A stretch of 64,000 bases of DNA from Aldehydirespirator sp965219165 (GCA_965219165.1 CBDCMW010000002.1:3534001-3598000); one strand, 5' to 3'. Positions 50,710 to 60,289 are shown, numbered from the stretch's first letter. Notes: generated from the sequence alone by a model not told the origin. Numbers and translations: made by a program.

Positions 50710-51684
50710 GTGAGCCCCCCGACCGGGGTCCGCCCGACCATCCGTCAACTCGAGTACCTCGTCGCGCTCGACACCCACGAGCACATAGGCAAGGCCGCAG
50801 AGGCGTGCTTCGTGTCGCAACCGACCATCAGCACCCAAGTCCGCGAGATGGAGAAGCATCTTGGCGTGGTGGTGGTGGAGCGCGTGGGGCGGGGCGTGGC
50901 CATGACCGCAGCCGGCCGCGAGCTGGCCGAGCGGGCCCGGGCGATCCTGAGAGACACCGACGAACTGGTGGAGTCGGGACATCGCTCGGCCACCGCGCTC
51001 ACCGGCCCGCTGCGGCTGGCAGCCATCCCCACCGCGGCGCCGTACCTGCTTCCCAGGGTTCTGCCCGCCATTCGGGGGCGCCACCCGGAGGCGGAGATGC
51101 ACCTCAGCGAGATCCGCACTGCGGAGCTGACAGCCGCCTTGGCGGCGGCCGAGATCGACCTCGGAATCATCGCCCTGCCCGTCGACGATGCCCGGATCGC
51201 GTGTGCGAAGATCTTGGACGACTACTTCCTGCTGGCAATAGCTGTGAGCCATCCCTTGGCGCTTCAGTCCCAGGTGCCCATAGGCAGCCTCGAGGATGAG
51301 ACGGTCCTGCTCCTCGAGGAGGGCCACTGCCTGCGGGACCATGTCCGGGACATATGCGACCGGGCGGGCGCCCGCGGCGATGGCGACATCCAGGGTACGA
51401 GCCTGGCCACTGTCTGCCAGATGGTGGCGGCAGGCATGGGCGTGACACTGATGCCGGCCAGCGCGCGGGCGGTCGAGGCCCGCGACGGCGCGGGACTGGT
51501 CGTCCGCCCCTTCAGCGATGCCGATCCCTGCCGGCAGCTGGCCCTCATCTGGCGCCGCAACGCCCCCGCCGCGGCCCTCTACCGCGAGCTGTCCGAGATC
51601 ATGGCGACCGAGCTCGCCTCCGGCTTCCCGGTGGCGCCCTTGGTGGCAAGGCCGGCGACGGTGCCTGAGGTGCTGCGGACCTGA
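50710..51684 (+). CDS. oxyR: Peroxide-sensing LysR regulator OxyR
   Basis: 324 residues. LysR helix-turn-helix in IGKAAEACFVSQPTISTQVR, C-terminal sensor domain with EEGHCLRDHVRDICDRAGA: Cys207 and Cys216 have the spacing of OxyR C199/C208. GTG start at 50710. Probably controls katA directly upstream; in several actinobacteria oxyR is adjacent to its target. Confidence 0.93.
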   Translation: MSPPTGVRPTIRQLEYLVALDTHEHIGKAAEACFVSQPTISTQVREMEKHLGVVVVERVGRGVAMTAAGRELAERARAILRDTDELVESGHRSATALTGPLRLAAIPTAAPYLLPRVLPAIRGRHPEAEMHLSEIRTAELTAALAAAEIDLGIIALPVDDARIACAKILDDYFLLAIAVSHPLALQSQVPIGSLEDETVLLLEEGHCLRDHVRDICDRAGARGDGDIQGTSLATVCQMVAAGMGVTLMPASARAVEARDGAGLVVRPFSDADPCRQLALIWRRNAPAAALYRELSEIMATELASGFPVAPLVARPATVPEVLRT

Positions 51685-51821
51685 TCGGCGCCGGCGATCT
51701 CGACGACGGTCTTCGGTGCGTTCGGATCAAGGCATTCATTCGTATTGCAGCTAATATCTGTGTCAACCTAAGCATTTGCTCTGGAACGATCATCCGCGCT
51801 AGGGTGAGCCCCAGGGGTGCC

Positions 51822-51859
51822 CGGGACGTGCACCACGGTTCGGGACGTGCACCACGGTT
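51822..51859. repeat. Two tandem 19-bp repeats
   Basis: CGGGACGTGCACCACGGTT twice with no spacer, 30 bp upstream of the binding-protein gene. It contains GTGCAC, a short palindrome. The rest of the 204-bp spacer 51685-51888 shows nothing recognised. Confidence 0.7.
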
Positions 51860-51888
51860 GTTGTTCGGCTAGTGCGAATTAGGAAGGC

Positions 51889-52941
51889 ATGTCACTAACA
51901 CGTTGCAAAGCGGTTCCGTTGCTCGCCATGGCACTGTTGGTATCGGCGAGTTGCGCGGACGACCGGGAAGGGGCGCCGCCCGCAGCGACCACGCCCGCAG
52001 CGACCGTCGAATCCGGCGCAGGCGACACGGTCGAGCCTTCGACGGGCGCCGGGTCGGAGATCGCGCAGGAGTCGGATGCGATCCGAATCCCGTTGCACGA
52101 CTGGTCGAGCCAGCTTGTTAGCGCTGAGGTCGTGGGCGGCATCCTGACGGAGGCGGGCTTCTCGGTGGAGTACGTGCCCATCGACAGTCAGGCGGTGTAC
52201 CAAGCGATGTGCGACGGTGACATCGATCTCGTGCAGGAGGTCTGGGAGCCAGCGTTCGGGGTGGCCTTCCAAGAACAGCTGGACAAGGGCTGCGTGCTCG
52301 ACTGGGCAACCCACGACGCGGTGACCCGCGAAGACTGGTGGTACCCGATCTATGTGGAGCAGCAGTGCCCGGGCCTTCCCCACTGGGAAGCGTTGAACGC
52401 CTGCGCGTCCATGTTCGCCACGGAGGAGACCGGCGACAAGGGCCGCTATCTGGCTGGCCTGGCCGACTGGGAGTACGGCGACGCGGAGCGCGTCGAGGCC
52501 CTCGGCATGGACTTCGAGGTGGTTTACGTGACCTCCGCCGCCCATCTGTGGATCGAGCTGGACGCGGCCTGGACCGACCAGACGCCGATCGTGCTGCTCA
52601 ACTGGACGCCGAACTTCGTGGAAGCGGTCTATGACGGCAAGTTCGTGGAGTTCCCCGCCTTCGAGGACGCCTGCCGCACCGATCCCGAGTGGGGCATGGA
52701 CCCCGACCTGACCCACGACTGCGGCAGCCCCGCGGACGGGTATCTCAAGACCGGTGTGAGCGCACGGTTTCCCGGGGAGTGGCCTGCCGCCGCGGTCATC
52801 GTCAAGCGGATGATCTTCACCAACGCGACGCTGGCCGACATGGCCGCCGCAGTGGACGTCAGAGGCAAGACCCCGTCCGTTGCCGCCCAGGACTGGCTGG
52901 CCGCCAACGAGGATCTCTGGCGAGGCTGGATCACCGGCTAG
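51889..52941 (+). CDS. OpuAC-family substrate-binding lipoprotein
   Basis: 350 residues. Lipobox LLVSASCAD near residue 23, acidic/Thr-rich linker, then an OpuAC fold: HDWSSQLVSAEVVGGILTEA, DIDLVQEVWEPAF, TREDWWYPIYVEQQC, LLNWTPNFVEAVY. Trp-rich ligand pocket typical of quaternary amines. No ATPase or permease beside it; may feed the 19465-22808 transporter or act alone. It differs from the 18333 paralogue in having several extra Cys. Confidence 0.85.
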   Translation: MSLTRCKAVPLLAMALLVSASCADDREGAPPAATTPAATVESGAGDTVEPSTGAGSEIAQESDAIRIPLHDWSSQLVSAEVVGGILTEAGFSVEYVPIDSQAVYQAMCDGDIDLVQEVWEPAFGVAFQEQLDKGCVLDWATHDAVTREDWWYPIYVEQQCPGLPHWEALNACASMFATEETGDKGRYLAGLADWEYGDAERVEALGMDFEVVYVTSAAHLWIELDAAWTDQTPIVLLNWTPNFVEAVYDGKFVEFPAFEDACRTDPEWGMDPDLTHDCGSPADGYLKTGVSARFPGEWPAAAVIVKRMIFTNATLADMAAAVDVRGKTPSVAAQDWLAANEDLWRGWITG

Positions 52942-53021
52942 CCAACCAGCGATGGCGCCACAACTCGCCCAGCTGTTGAGCGGGCAATTCCCCTCTCGTC
53001 GATTGCTCCCGAAGGCTCTCG

Positions 53022-54629
53022 ATGACGCCTGACAGTCCCCGCGTCGCCCTCGGCCGCCTCTCGATGGCGCTAGGGCCAGTTGCCCCGCGCAGACGCAAGT
53101 CCATCCTCGGCGGCGCTCTCGTGGTGCTGTGCCTCACAGCCGCAGCCTGCGGAGGAGGCGACGGCTCAGACCGCAGTGCCAGCGTCGAGACGCAGCTGGC
53201 CGGATCCGAGGCCTCACCGGTCGAAGCCGCCCCGGCCGGCGACTTCACTTCGACCAGACCGGGCGACGGTATCGCCGCGGTCGGCGGCAATCCGCAAGCG
53301 GTCCGAAGTGACAACCCTTGCGAGCGGCCCGCCGACGCGGCCCACGAGCCCGTGACTATTGCCTACGTCGGCGCCAATCTGGCGGAACTCGAGACGATCG
53401 GTTTGGAGACCATCGTCGTGGAAGAACCAAGCGTCATAATCGCCGCCTATGTGAACGAGTTGAACCTCAACGGCGGAGTCGGCGGTCGCTGCGTCGAGTT
53501 CGCGCCCCACGTCTGGAGTCTGACCGACCCGGTTGCGTCATTCCAGCGCCTCTGCGCGGAGCTGCCGCAGCAGCAGCCGCTGATCGTACTCAGCCTCGGC
53601 CTCAGCCAGACGACCTTCGAGTGCATCACCCTCGCCGCCCAGCTCCCCACGCTCGGGCTCTACGCCACGAAGTCCGACGCTCAGTTCGCCGCGGCGAGAG
53701 GCCGGCTATTCGTGGACCAAGGCTCCGAGGAGCACCTGCTGTTGACCGGTGTGAGCGTTGCCCTGCAGGCGGGCGAGCTCATGCCCGACGACCGCGTCGG
53801 CCTGTTCAATGTGTCATCGGGAACCACCGCGCTGGCCGCCGAGCGGGCCGGTCTGACAGTGGCCGACACGGCCATCGTCCCGCCCGCGTTCGCAGATCTC
53901 CAGCTACTGGGGATCGAGAGGCAGGCCCGACTGTTGGAAGACGGCCTCTCGGACACCGAGCTGCGGGCCGCCCGCCTGTTCCGGGAGCAGCTTCCCCCCG
54001 ATCAGGAAGAAATCCTGCAGCGCATCGAGCAGCACTTCCTGGAGATCGCTGACCGCTTCCGCCGTGCGGGCGTGACCACCGTCGTCGCTGGCGCCCAGTG
54101 GTCGGACGTCCGCCGCCTAATGCGTGCCGCCGAACGGAGGGGCTGGTTCCCGCGATGGATCATCAACGACTCCCAGCCCGCTTCCTTGGTGCTCACGAAC
54201 GCGCCGCGCGGGCAGGCCGACAACCTGGTTCAGATCAGCGCCAGACGGGCCGCGGGAGACGAGATCCCCGCAATAGACAGGGGCTGTCTCAGCCTTCGCA
54301 ACGCCAACTCGGAGACGGCGACGTTCTCGCACCGGTTCCACAGCGACGCTTGGAACCTGCTCATCTCCATGTGCGACTACCTGGACGTCGTCTTCGGCGC
54401 GATCTCCCGGGTGGACGGTCCGCTCACGCACGAAGCGTTCGTGGAGGCCTTGGCCAACACGAACTACGAGACCGCCCTCGGCTCTCTGGTCAAGTTCGGG
54501 CGCACCGACCGTTTCGGCAACGACCGGTTCCGGATACTGAGAGCCGATCCAAACTGTGTGCTCAATTCGTGGGGCTGCATGCGCTCGACCACCGACTGGC
54601 TGACGCCGACTACAGCAGTCTCCAAGTAG
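53022..54629 (+). CDS. Periplasmic-binding-protein-like lipoprotein (LivJ/type I fold)
   Basis: 535 residues. Export signal with lipobox LCLTAAACGG near residue 45; start ATG 53022 (ATG 53064 also possible). Type I binding-protein fold: VTIAYVGANLAELETIGLET, LNLNGGVGGRCVEFA, VGLFNVSSGTTALAAE, WFPRWIINDSQPASL, RFHSDAWNLLISMCDYLD. Related to branched-chain amino-acid binding proteins; no transporter genes follow. Downstream spacer to the convergent nuoN is 96 bp with nothing recognised. Confidence 0.8.
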   Translation: MTPDSPRVALGRLSMALGPVAPRRRKSILGGALVVLCLTAAACGGGDGSDRSASVETQLAGSEASPVEAAPAGDFTSTRPGDGIAAVGGNPQAVRSDNPCERPADAAHEPVTIAYVGANLAELETIGLETIVVEEPSVIIAAYVNELNLNGGVGGRCVEFAPHVWSLTDPVASFQRLCAELPQQQPLIVLSLGLSQTTFECITLAAQLPTLGLYATKSDAQFAAARGRLFVDQGSEEHLLLTGVSVALQAGELMPDDRVGLFNVSSGTTALAAERAGLTVADTAIVPPAFADLQLLGIERQARLLEDGLSDTELRAARLFREQLPPDQEEILQRIEQHFLEIADRFRRAGVTTVVAGAQWSDVRRLMRAAERRGWFPRWIINDSQPASLVLTNAPRGQADNLVQISARRAAGDEIPAIDRGCLSLRNANSETATFSHRFHSDAWNLLISMCDYLDVVFGAISRVDGPLTHEAFVEALANTNYETALGSLVKFGRTDRFGNDRFRILRADPNCVLNSWGCMRSTTDWLTPTTAVSK

Positions 54630-54725
54630 CGGATCGGAGCCGCCTGTCCTCGCCGGACGCCGCTCCCAGTCCTCCGAGATGCGGTTGCAAGCCTCGGCGC
54701 AGCCACTTGAACCCGGGCGCGGCCG

Positions 54726-56231
54726 TCATAGACCGGCTGCGGTGCTCGACAGGGACTCCAGGAGGCCGGGGACCACGCCCATGACCACCGTGAACACCAC
54801 GGCGACCACGATCACCGCTCCGGCGCCGAGGCCGATCGCAGGATCGGGCGGGGCGTGGGCATCCGCTTCAGCCTCCTCGCCGGAGTCGCCGAAGTACATC
54901 GCCACCACCACTCGCAGGTAGGCGAAGGCCGCCACCACGGCGCTCACCATGGCCACCACGGCCAGCCAGTACGAGCGGGCCTCCACGGCCGCGGCTATGA
55001 CCGAGAACTTGGCCACGAAGCCTGACGTGAACGGCACGCCCGCCTGGGCCAGCAACAAGATCGTCAACCCCAGGGCCAGCGCCGGTCTGCGGGCGCCGAG
55101 GCCGGCCAGCGCGTCCAGGCCCGTGCGGTCGTCGTCCTGGCCCGACAGCACGGCCACGACGGTGAAGCTGCCCACCGCGATGACCGCGTAGGCGGCCAGG
55201 TAGAACAGCACGGCGGCCACGCCGGAATCGGTGGCTGCCTGCACGCCGACGAGGATGAAACCCGCGTGCGAGATCGACGAGTAGGCGAGAACGCGCTTGG
55301 CGTCGCTCTGGACCGCGGCCAGGACGGATCCGACCGCCAGCGTGGCGCAGGCCAGCGCGAACACGGCCGGCTGCCAGTCGTCGGCTCGCATGCCCAGCGC
55401 CTCCACGAAGACCCGGATGAGCGCCGCGAACCCCGCCGCCTTCACCGCCGAGGCCATGAAGGCCGTCACCGGCGTAGGCGCGCCCACGTACACGTCGGGC
55501 GCCCAGGCATGGAACGGCACCGCGGCCACCTTGAAGCCCAAGCCCACGAGCAGCATGGCCGAACCAGCCAGGAGCATCCCGTCGCGCAGCACGACGAAGG
55601 TCTCGAGGTAGCGGCCGATCCCGTCCAGGTTCGTGGTGCCGGTCGCTCCGTACACGAGGGCGATGCCGTACAGCAGGAACGCGGTGGAGAAGGCGCCGAG
55701 GACGAAGTACTTGAGGCCCGCCTCCAGCGACTCGAGACGGCGCAGGTTGAGAGCGGCCATCACGTAGGCCGCGATGGACATGGTCTCCAGCCCCAGGAAC
55801 AGCACGATGAGATCGGCCGCCCCGGCCATCACCACCGCGCCGGCCGCGGCCAGCAGGACCAGCACGCAGAGCTCGGCGCTGGCAACGCCGACGCGCCGGC
55901 AGTACCGGGGAAGGGTCGGCGCGACCAGCGCGACCGAGCCGAGTACGACCGCGGCCACGAACAGGGCGATGCCGTCCATCACCAGCTGGTCGCCGAACGC
56001 CCGGACCTCGGTGTCCCGCTGCCACAGGACTAGCACCGCGACGAGTCCCGCGGCCGCCACCGCGAATGTCCAGACTGCGTCCAGCACCGGCGGCAGCACC
56101 CGACTCGGGACCAGCGATCGGACCATCAGCAGCACCAGCGCGCCCGCGGCGGGCAAGAGCACCGGCAACAGCCCAGCCCAGTCCACCGCCGGCGTCCGCA
56201 CCGCCTCGAGCTGGGCCAACACGGCGACCAT
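54726..56231 (-). CDS. nuoN: NADH-quinone oxidoreductase subunit N (locus 2)
   Basis: 501 residues, Mrp-like membrane subunit. GLETMSIAAYVMAALNLRRL, LKYFVLGAFSTAFLLYGIAL, FKVAAVPFHAWAPDVYVGAP and AYSSISHAGFILVG match NuoN. Last gene of locus 2; start ATG overlaps the nuoM stop (TGATG). No methyltransferase gene follows here. Confidence 0.95.
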   Translation of the reverse strand: MVAVLAQLEAVRTPAVDWAGLLPVLLPAAGALVLLMVRSLVPSRVLPPVLDAVWTFAVAAAGLVAVLVLWQRDTEVRAFGDQLVMDGIALFVAAVVLGSVALVAPTLPRYCRRVGVASAELCVLVLLAAAGAVVMAGAADLIVLFLGLETMSIAAYVMAALNLRRLESLEAGLKYFVLGAFSTAFLLYGIALVYGATGTTNLDGIGRYLETFVVLRDGMLLAGSAMLLVGLGFKVAAVPFHAWAPDVYVGAPTPVTAFMASAVKAAGFAALIRVFVEALGMRADDWQPAVFALACATLAVGSVLAAVQSDAKRVLAYSSISHAGFILVGVQAATDSGVAAVLFYLAAYAVIAVGSFTVVAVLSGQDDDRTGLDALAGLGARRPALALGLTILLLAQAGVPFTSGFVAKFSVIAAAVEARSYWLAVVAMVSAVVAAFAYLRVVVAMYFGDSGEEAEADAHAPPDPAIGLGAGAVIVVAVVFTVVMGVVPGLLESLSSTAAGL

Positions 56232-57952
56232 CAGCCGCCCCCCTCGTCGTGGTTGGCGTCGCCGTCATCTCCGCCGCCCCCACCGTGGCCGTCGCGGCTG
56301 TCATCTCCGCCGGTCTCGCTGTCGCCGCCGTGGTCACCGCCGCGGGTCTCGTCCGTCGAGCGGGCCAAGTCGTCGAGGCTGACCGCGGGGTGCACATCGG
56401 CGACGGGCTCCGAGAAGTCGTCGACGTTGTCTTCGACATGGGCGATGATGGCGTCCACCGCCGGCTCGATCCGCTCGATCACCGGCTTGGGGTAGACGCC
56501 CATGAATACGATGGCGGCCACGAACGGCGCCATCACCAGACCCTCGCGCCAGCGCAGGTCGGGTATCTCGGCGTTGGCCCCGACAGCTCTGCCGTGGAAC
56601 ACCCGCTGGTAGGCCCACAGCAGATAGACCGCGGCCAGGATGACGCCCGCGGCCGCGACCACCGCCCACCAGCGATGGGCGGTGAAGGCGCCGAGCAGCA
56701 CCAGCAGCTCGCCCACGAAGCCGTTGAGGCCCGGGAGCCCGACCGACGACAGCATCACCACCATGAACACCGCGGCCAGCAGCGGTGCCGGCTTCTGCAA
56801 CCCGCCGAGCTCGGAGATCTCGCGGGTGTGGCAGCGCTCGTAGATCATGCCCACCAGCAGGAACAGCGCCCCGGTCGACACGCCGTGGTTGACCATCTGC
56901 AGCACGCCGCCGGTGAGGCCCTCCGTGTTGAGCGCGAAGGTGCCGATCACGATGAAGCCGAGATGGGCCACCGAGGAGTAGGCCACCAGCCGCTTGAGGT
57001 CCCGCTGCATGGCCGCGGCGATGGCGCCGTAGATGATGCCGATCACACCCAGCGTCACCATCAGCGGCGCGAAGTGCACCGACGCCTCCGGGAACAGGTA
57101 CAGGCCGAAGCGCACCAGCCCGTAGGTGCCGAGCTTCAGCATCACCGCGGCCAGGATCACCGAGCCCGCCGTGGGGGCGTTGGTGTGGGCGTCGGGCAGC
57201 CAGGTATGCACCGGGAACAGCGGCACCTTCACCGCGAAGGCCAGAGCGAAGGCCAGGAACAGCCAGCGGGCCGTGTTGGTGGCCAGCGATTGGGTCTCGG
57301 CGATGGTGACCAGGTCGAAGGTCACCTCGCTCCCGGAAGGGGCGTGCAGGAATGCCAGCGCCACGATGGCCACCAGCATCAGAGCCGAGCCGAACATGGT
57401 GAACAGGAAGAACTTGGTGGCCGCGTAGGCCCGCCGCCCGTGGCCCCAGCCCCCTATCAGGAAGTACATGGGCACCAGCACGATCTCGAAGAAGACGAAG
57501 AACATGATCAGATCGAGAGCCACGAAGGTGCCCAGGCAGCCGGCCTCCAGCACCAGCAGCCAGGAGTAGTAGGGCTTGGGCGAGTGCTCGGCGTCCACGC
57601 CGACGATGGCCAGCGGGAAGATCAGCGCGGTCATCAGCACCAGGAACAGCGACAGCCCGTCCACGCCGACCTGCCACGAGACGCCCAGACCCTCGATCCA
57701 GGTGTACTGGTCCCAGAACTGGAAGATGGCCCGCGAGTCGCCGTCGAAGGCCACCAGCACCCAGACGGCCAGCGCCGCCGGCAGCGACGAGGCCACCAGG
57801 GCCACCAGCTTGAACAGGTCGGGCCGTGAGCGGGGCATGGCCAGAAGCGCCAGCGCGCCGGCGGCGGGGATCAACACCAGCGCGGTGAGCACCGGGAACG
57901 ACGTAGCGGACGAGTACATGATCCCCTCGGAGGCGAGCGCCGCAGCAGTCAT
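56231..57952 (-). CDS. nuoM: NADH-quinone oxidoreductase subunit M (locus 2)
   Basis: 573 residues. FFEIVLVPMYFLIGGWGHG with the essential Glu, KVPLFPVHTWLPDAHTNAPT and AYSSVAHLGFIVIG are conserved. The last 50 residues form a hydrophilic Gly/Asp/His-rich tail (GGDHGGDSETGG and DDSRDGHGGGGG) not usual for NuoM. Start ATG 57952 directly follows the stop of a mini-ORF. Confidence 0.95.
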   Translation of the reverse strand: MTAAALASEGIMYSSATSFPVLTALVLIPAAGALALLAMPRSRPDLFKLVALVASSLPAALAVWVLVAFDGDSRAIFQFWDQYTWIEGLGVSWQVGVDGLSLFLVLMTALIFPLAIVGVDAEHSPKPYYSWLLVLEAGCLGTFVALDLIMFFVFFEIVLVPMYFLIGGWGHGRRAYAATKFFLFTMFGSALMLVAIVALAFLHAPSGSEVTFDLVTIAETQSLATNTARWLFLAFALAFAVKVPLFPVHTWLPDAHTNAPTAGSVILAAVMLKLGTYGLVRFGLYLFPEASVHFAPLMVTLGVIGIIYGAIAAAMQRDLKRLVAYSSVAHLGFIVIGTFALNTEGLTGGVLQMVNHGVSTGALFLLVGMIYERCHTREISELGGLQKPAPLLAAVFMVVMLSSVGLPGLNGFVGELLVLLGAFTAHRWWAVVAAAGVILAAVYLLWAYQRVFHGRAVGANAEIPDLRWREGLVMAPFVAAIVFMGVYPKPVIERIEPAVDAIIAHVEDNVDDFSEPVADVHPAVSLDDLARSTDETRGGDHGGDSETGGDDSRDGHGGGGGDDGDANHDEGGG

Positions 57953-58018
57953 CTACAGCCCCTGCCACCTGGGCGGGAACCGGTCGGCCGGGTGGCGGGC
58001 GGGAGACGCGGCGGCCAT
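57953..58018 (-). CDS. 21-residue mini-ORF between nuoL and nuoM (locus 2)
   Basis: Starts MAAASPARHP, echoing the NuoM start MTAAA, and ends WQGL-TAG, echoing the NuoL end ASL-TAG. Border sequence CTGTAGATG occurs on both sides with period 66, so both junctions read TAGATG. Likely an old junction duplication. Confidence 0.45.
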   Translation of the reverse strand: MAAASPARHPADRFPPRWQGL

Positions 58019-59896
58019 CTACAGGCTCGCCCTCGTGAGGAACCACACCAGCAGCGCCACCGCCCCGGCCGCGGTGAGCAGCGCGTAGGACCGCACGAAA
58101 CCTGACTGCATCCGCCGCAGCGCGGTCCCGCCGGCCCGCACGGAGCGGCCGACTCCGTCCACCGCGCCGTCCACCACCTTGACGTCGAAGGCGGCCACCA
58201 GCTCGAAGGCCCGCCGGCCCGGCCCGCCCACGAAGCGGGTCACGGCGTCGTCCACATAGAAGGCCCGGGCCGCGGCGGGCCGCTCCACCACGCTTGCCGG
58301 TAGCCGGTGACGCAGGTACACCGCCACTGCGCCAGCGATGCCGGCCGCGGCGCCGGCCATCGACAGCAGGGCCAGGAGCCACTGCGCCCCGCCGCCGAGG
58401 CCCAGGTGCGCCTCGTTGCCGAACAGCGATGGCTCCAGCCAGGACCCCAGGAAGTGGAGGTCGGAACCGAAGGGCAGGTTGAGAGCACCAGCTGCCACCG
58501 CCGCCGCGGCCAGCACGACCAGCGGCGCGGTCATCAGCGGCGACGGCTCGTGCGGATGGGCCTCGTCGCCGTGGCGGGCCTCGCCGTAGAACGTCATGAA
58601 CACCAGACGGCTCATGTAGAAGGCGGTCAGTGCGGCGGTGACGATCCCCACTACCCACAGCGCCGGGCTGCTGTCGAAGGCATGGGCCAAGATCTCGTCC
58701 TTGGACCAGAAGCCCGAGAACGGCGGAACCCCGGCGATGGCCAGCCAGCCCACGATGAATGTGACCGCGGTGACGGGCATAGCAGCTCGCAGCGCTCCGT
58801 AGCGGCGCATGTCCTGGTCGCCGTCGAGGGCGTGGATCACCGAGCCGGATCCCAGGAACAGCAGCGCCTTGAAGAAGGCGTGGGTGACCATGTGGAAGAT
58901 GGCGGCCACATACGCGCCGGTGCCCACGGCCAGCATCATGTAGCCGAGCTGGCTGATCGTCGAGTAGGCCAGCACCTTCTTGATGTCGTTCTGGGCCATG
59001 GCCGCGCCGGCCGCGAACAGGGCGGTGGCCACCCCTACCCAGGCGATGGCGTCGGGCGCCCAGGAATCGGCCGCGGCGATCAGCGGGTTGACCCGCACCA
59101 TCAGATAAACGCCGGCAGTGACCATGGTGGCCGCGTGTATGAGAGCCGACACCGGGGTCGGCCCGGCCATGGCGTCGGGCAGCCATATGTAGAGGGGCAG
59201 CTGGGCCGATTTTCCGGCTGCGCCCACGAACAGCAGGATCACGATGGCGGTGGCCGTGGTCGACGACAGCGAGCCGGCGTGACCGAAGAGGTCCAGGTAG
59301 CGCACCGAACCCAGCGCGGTGAAGGCCCAGAACATGGCCAGCATGAAGCCCCAGTCGCCGACCCGGTTGGTAATGAAGGCCTTCTTGCCCGCGGTGGCGT
59401 TGGCCTCATCGGTGAACCAGAACGAGATGAGCAGGTAGGAGCAGACGCCCACCCCCTCCCAGCCCAGGAAGGTCAGGGCCAGGCTGTCGCCCAGCACCAG
59501 CACCAGCATCGAGAAGGCGAAGAGGTTGAGGTAGACGAAGAACTTGGAGAAGTCTGGGTCGCCGTGCATGTAGCCGATGGCGTAGAGGTGGATGAGTGCC
59601 CCCACGCCGGTGACGAACAGCGCCATCGTCACCGACAGCGGGTCGACGAGCAGGCCGGCGTCGACCGAGAAGTCGCCGGCCGGCACCCACTCGAAGAGAG
59701 TGGCCACAAAACGGCGCTCGGCCGGATCGCGAGCCATGAGGCTGACAAACACGGCAACGGACGACACGAACGAGCCGGCCATGGCCACGGTGGCCAACCA
59801 GCCGGCGCGGGGCTCGCCGAGGCGACGGCCCGCGGCTACCAGCACAGCGAAGCCGGCCAGCGGGAAAGCACAGATGAGCCAGGCCGCGTCGAGCAT
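58019..59896 (-). CDS. nuoL: NADH-quinone oxidoreductase subunit L (locus 2)
   Basis: 625 residues. IGYMHGDPDFSKFFVYLNLF, GWEGVGVCSYLLISFWFTDE, KAFITNRVGDWGFML, LPDAMAGPTPVSALIHAATM, AYSTISQLGYMMLAVG, PFSGFWSKDEIL are all typical. Normal length, unlike the 727-residue locus 1 paralogue. Confidence 0.95.
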   Translation of the reverse strand: MLDAAWLICAFPLAGFAVLVAAGRRLGEPRAGWLATVAMAGSFVSSVAVFVSLMARDPAERRFVATLFEWVPAGDFSVDAGLLVDPLSVTMALFVTGVGALIHLYAIGYMHGDPDFSKFFVYLNLFAFSMLVLVLGDSLALTFLGWEGVGVCSYLLISFWFTDEANATAGKKAFITNRVGDWGFMLAMFWAFTALGSVRYLDLFGHAGSLSSTTATAIVILLFVGAAGKSAQLPLYIWLPDAMAGPTPVSALIHAATMVTAGVYLMVRVNPLIAAADSWAPDAIAWVGVATALFAAGAAMAQNDIKKVLAYSTISQLGYMMLAVGTGAYVAAIFHMVTHAFFKALLFLGSGSVIHALDGDQDMRRYGALRAAMPVTAVTFIVGWLAIAGVPPFSGFWSKDEILAHAFDSSPALWVVGIVTAALTAFYMSRLVFMTFYGEARHGDEAHPHEPSPLMTAPLVVLAAAAVAAGALNLPFGSDLHFLGSWLEPSLFGNEAHLGLGGGAQWLLALLSMAGAAAGIAGAVAVYLRHRLPASVVERPAAARAFYVDDAVTRFVGGPGRRAFELVAAFDVKVVDGAVDGVGRSVRAGGTALRRMQSGFVRSYALLTAAGAVALLVWFLTRASL

Positions 59897-59897
59897 C

Positions 59898-59970
59898 TCA
59901 GCCTTTCAGCAGTGACAGGTCATCGGCGCGCATGTCAGCCCCGCAGCAGTGACAGGTCATCGGCGCGCAT
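59898..59970 (-). CDS. Two mini-ORFs between nuoK and nuoL (locus 2)
   Basis: 59970-59935 encodes MRADDLSLLRG and 59933-59898 encodes MRADDLSLLKG. Both copy the NuoK C-terminus DDVSLLRG and then stop one or two bases before the next ATG. The second stop lies just before the nuoL ATG at 59896. Confidence 0.6.
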
Positions 59971-60001
59971 GTCAGCCCCGCAGCAGTGACACGTCATCGG
60001 C
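59907..60001. repeat. 37-bp tandem repeat at the nuoK-nuoL junction (2.6 units)
   Basis: CAGCAGTGACAGGTCATCGG plus CGCGCATGTCAGCCCCG, at 59907, 59944 and (partial) 59981. The unit is the nuoK 3-prime end with a start codon. Confidence 0.93.
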
Positions 60002-60289
60002 AGTGGCCCCCGAACGCCGCCGGTTGATGGCCACCACCAGCGCGAGGCCGATCACCACCTCGGTGGCCGCCACCACCAGCACGAAGAACACCGCGATCTG
60101 CCCGCCCACGTCGTTGAGGCCAGCACCGAGAGCGACGAAGGCCACGTTTGCCGCGTTGAGCATCAGCTCCACGCACATGAACATCACCAGCGGGTTGCGC
60201 CGCACCAGCAGCCCGACCCCGCCGATGGCGAAGATCGCGGCCGACAGCGCCAGATACCAGCTCGTCGACAGCCCGGCCAAGTCCATCAT
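59972..60289 (-). CDS. nuoK: NADH-quinone oxidoreductase subunit K (locus 2)
   Basis: 105 residues. VMFMCVELMLNAANVAFVAL and ATEVVIGLALVVAI carry the two conserved Glu. ATG 60289 overlaps the nuoJ stop (ATGA). The 3-prime end is the template for the tandem repeat downstream. Confidence 0.95.
   Translation of the reverse strand: MMDLAGLSTSWYLALSAAIFAIGGVGLLVRRNPLVMFMCVELMLNAANVAFVALGAGLNDVGGQIAVFFVLVVAATEVVIGLALVVAINRRRSGATADDVSLLRG

Noticed and set aside
49102..51342. Minus-strand open frame of about 750 codons
   Set aside because: Antisense of katA and oxyR, both of which have full catalytic motifs on the plus strand.
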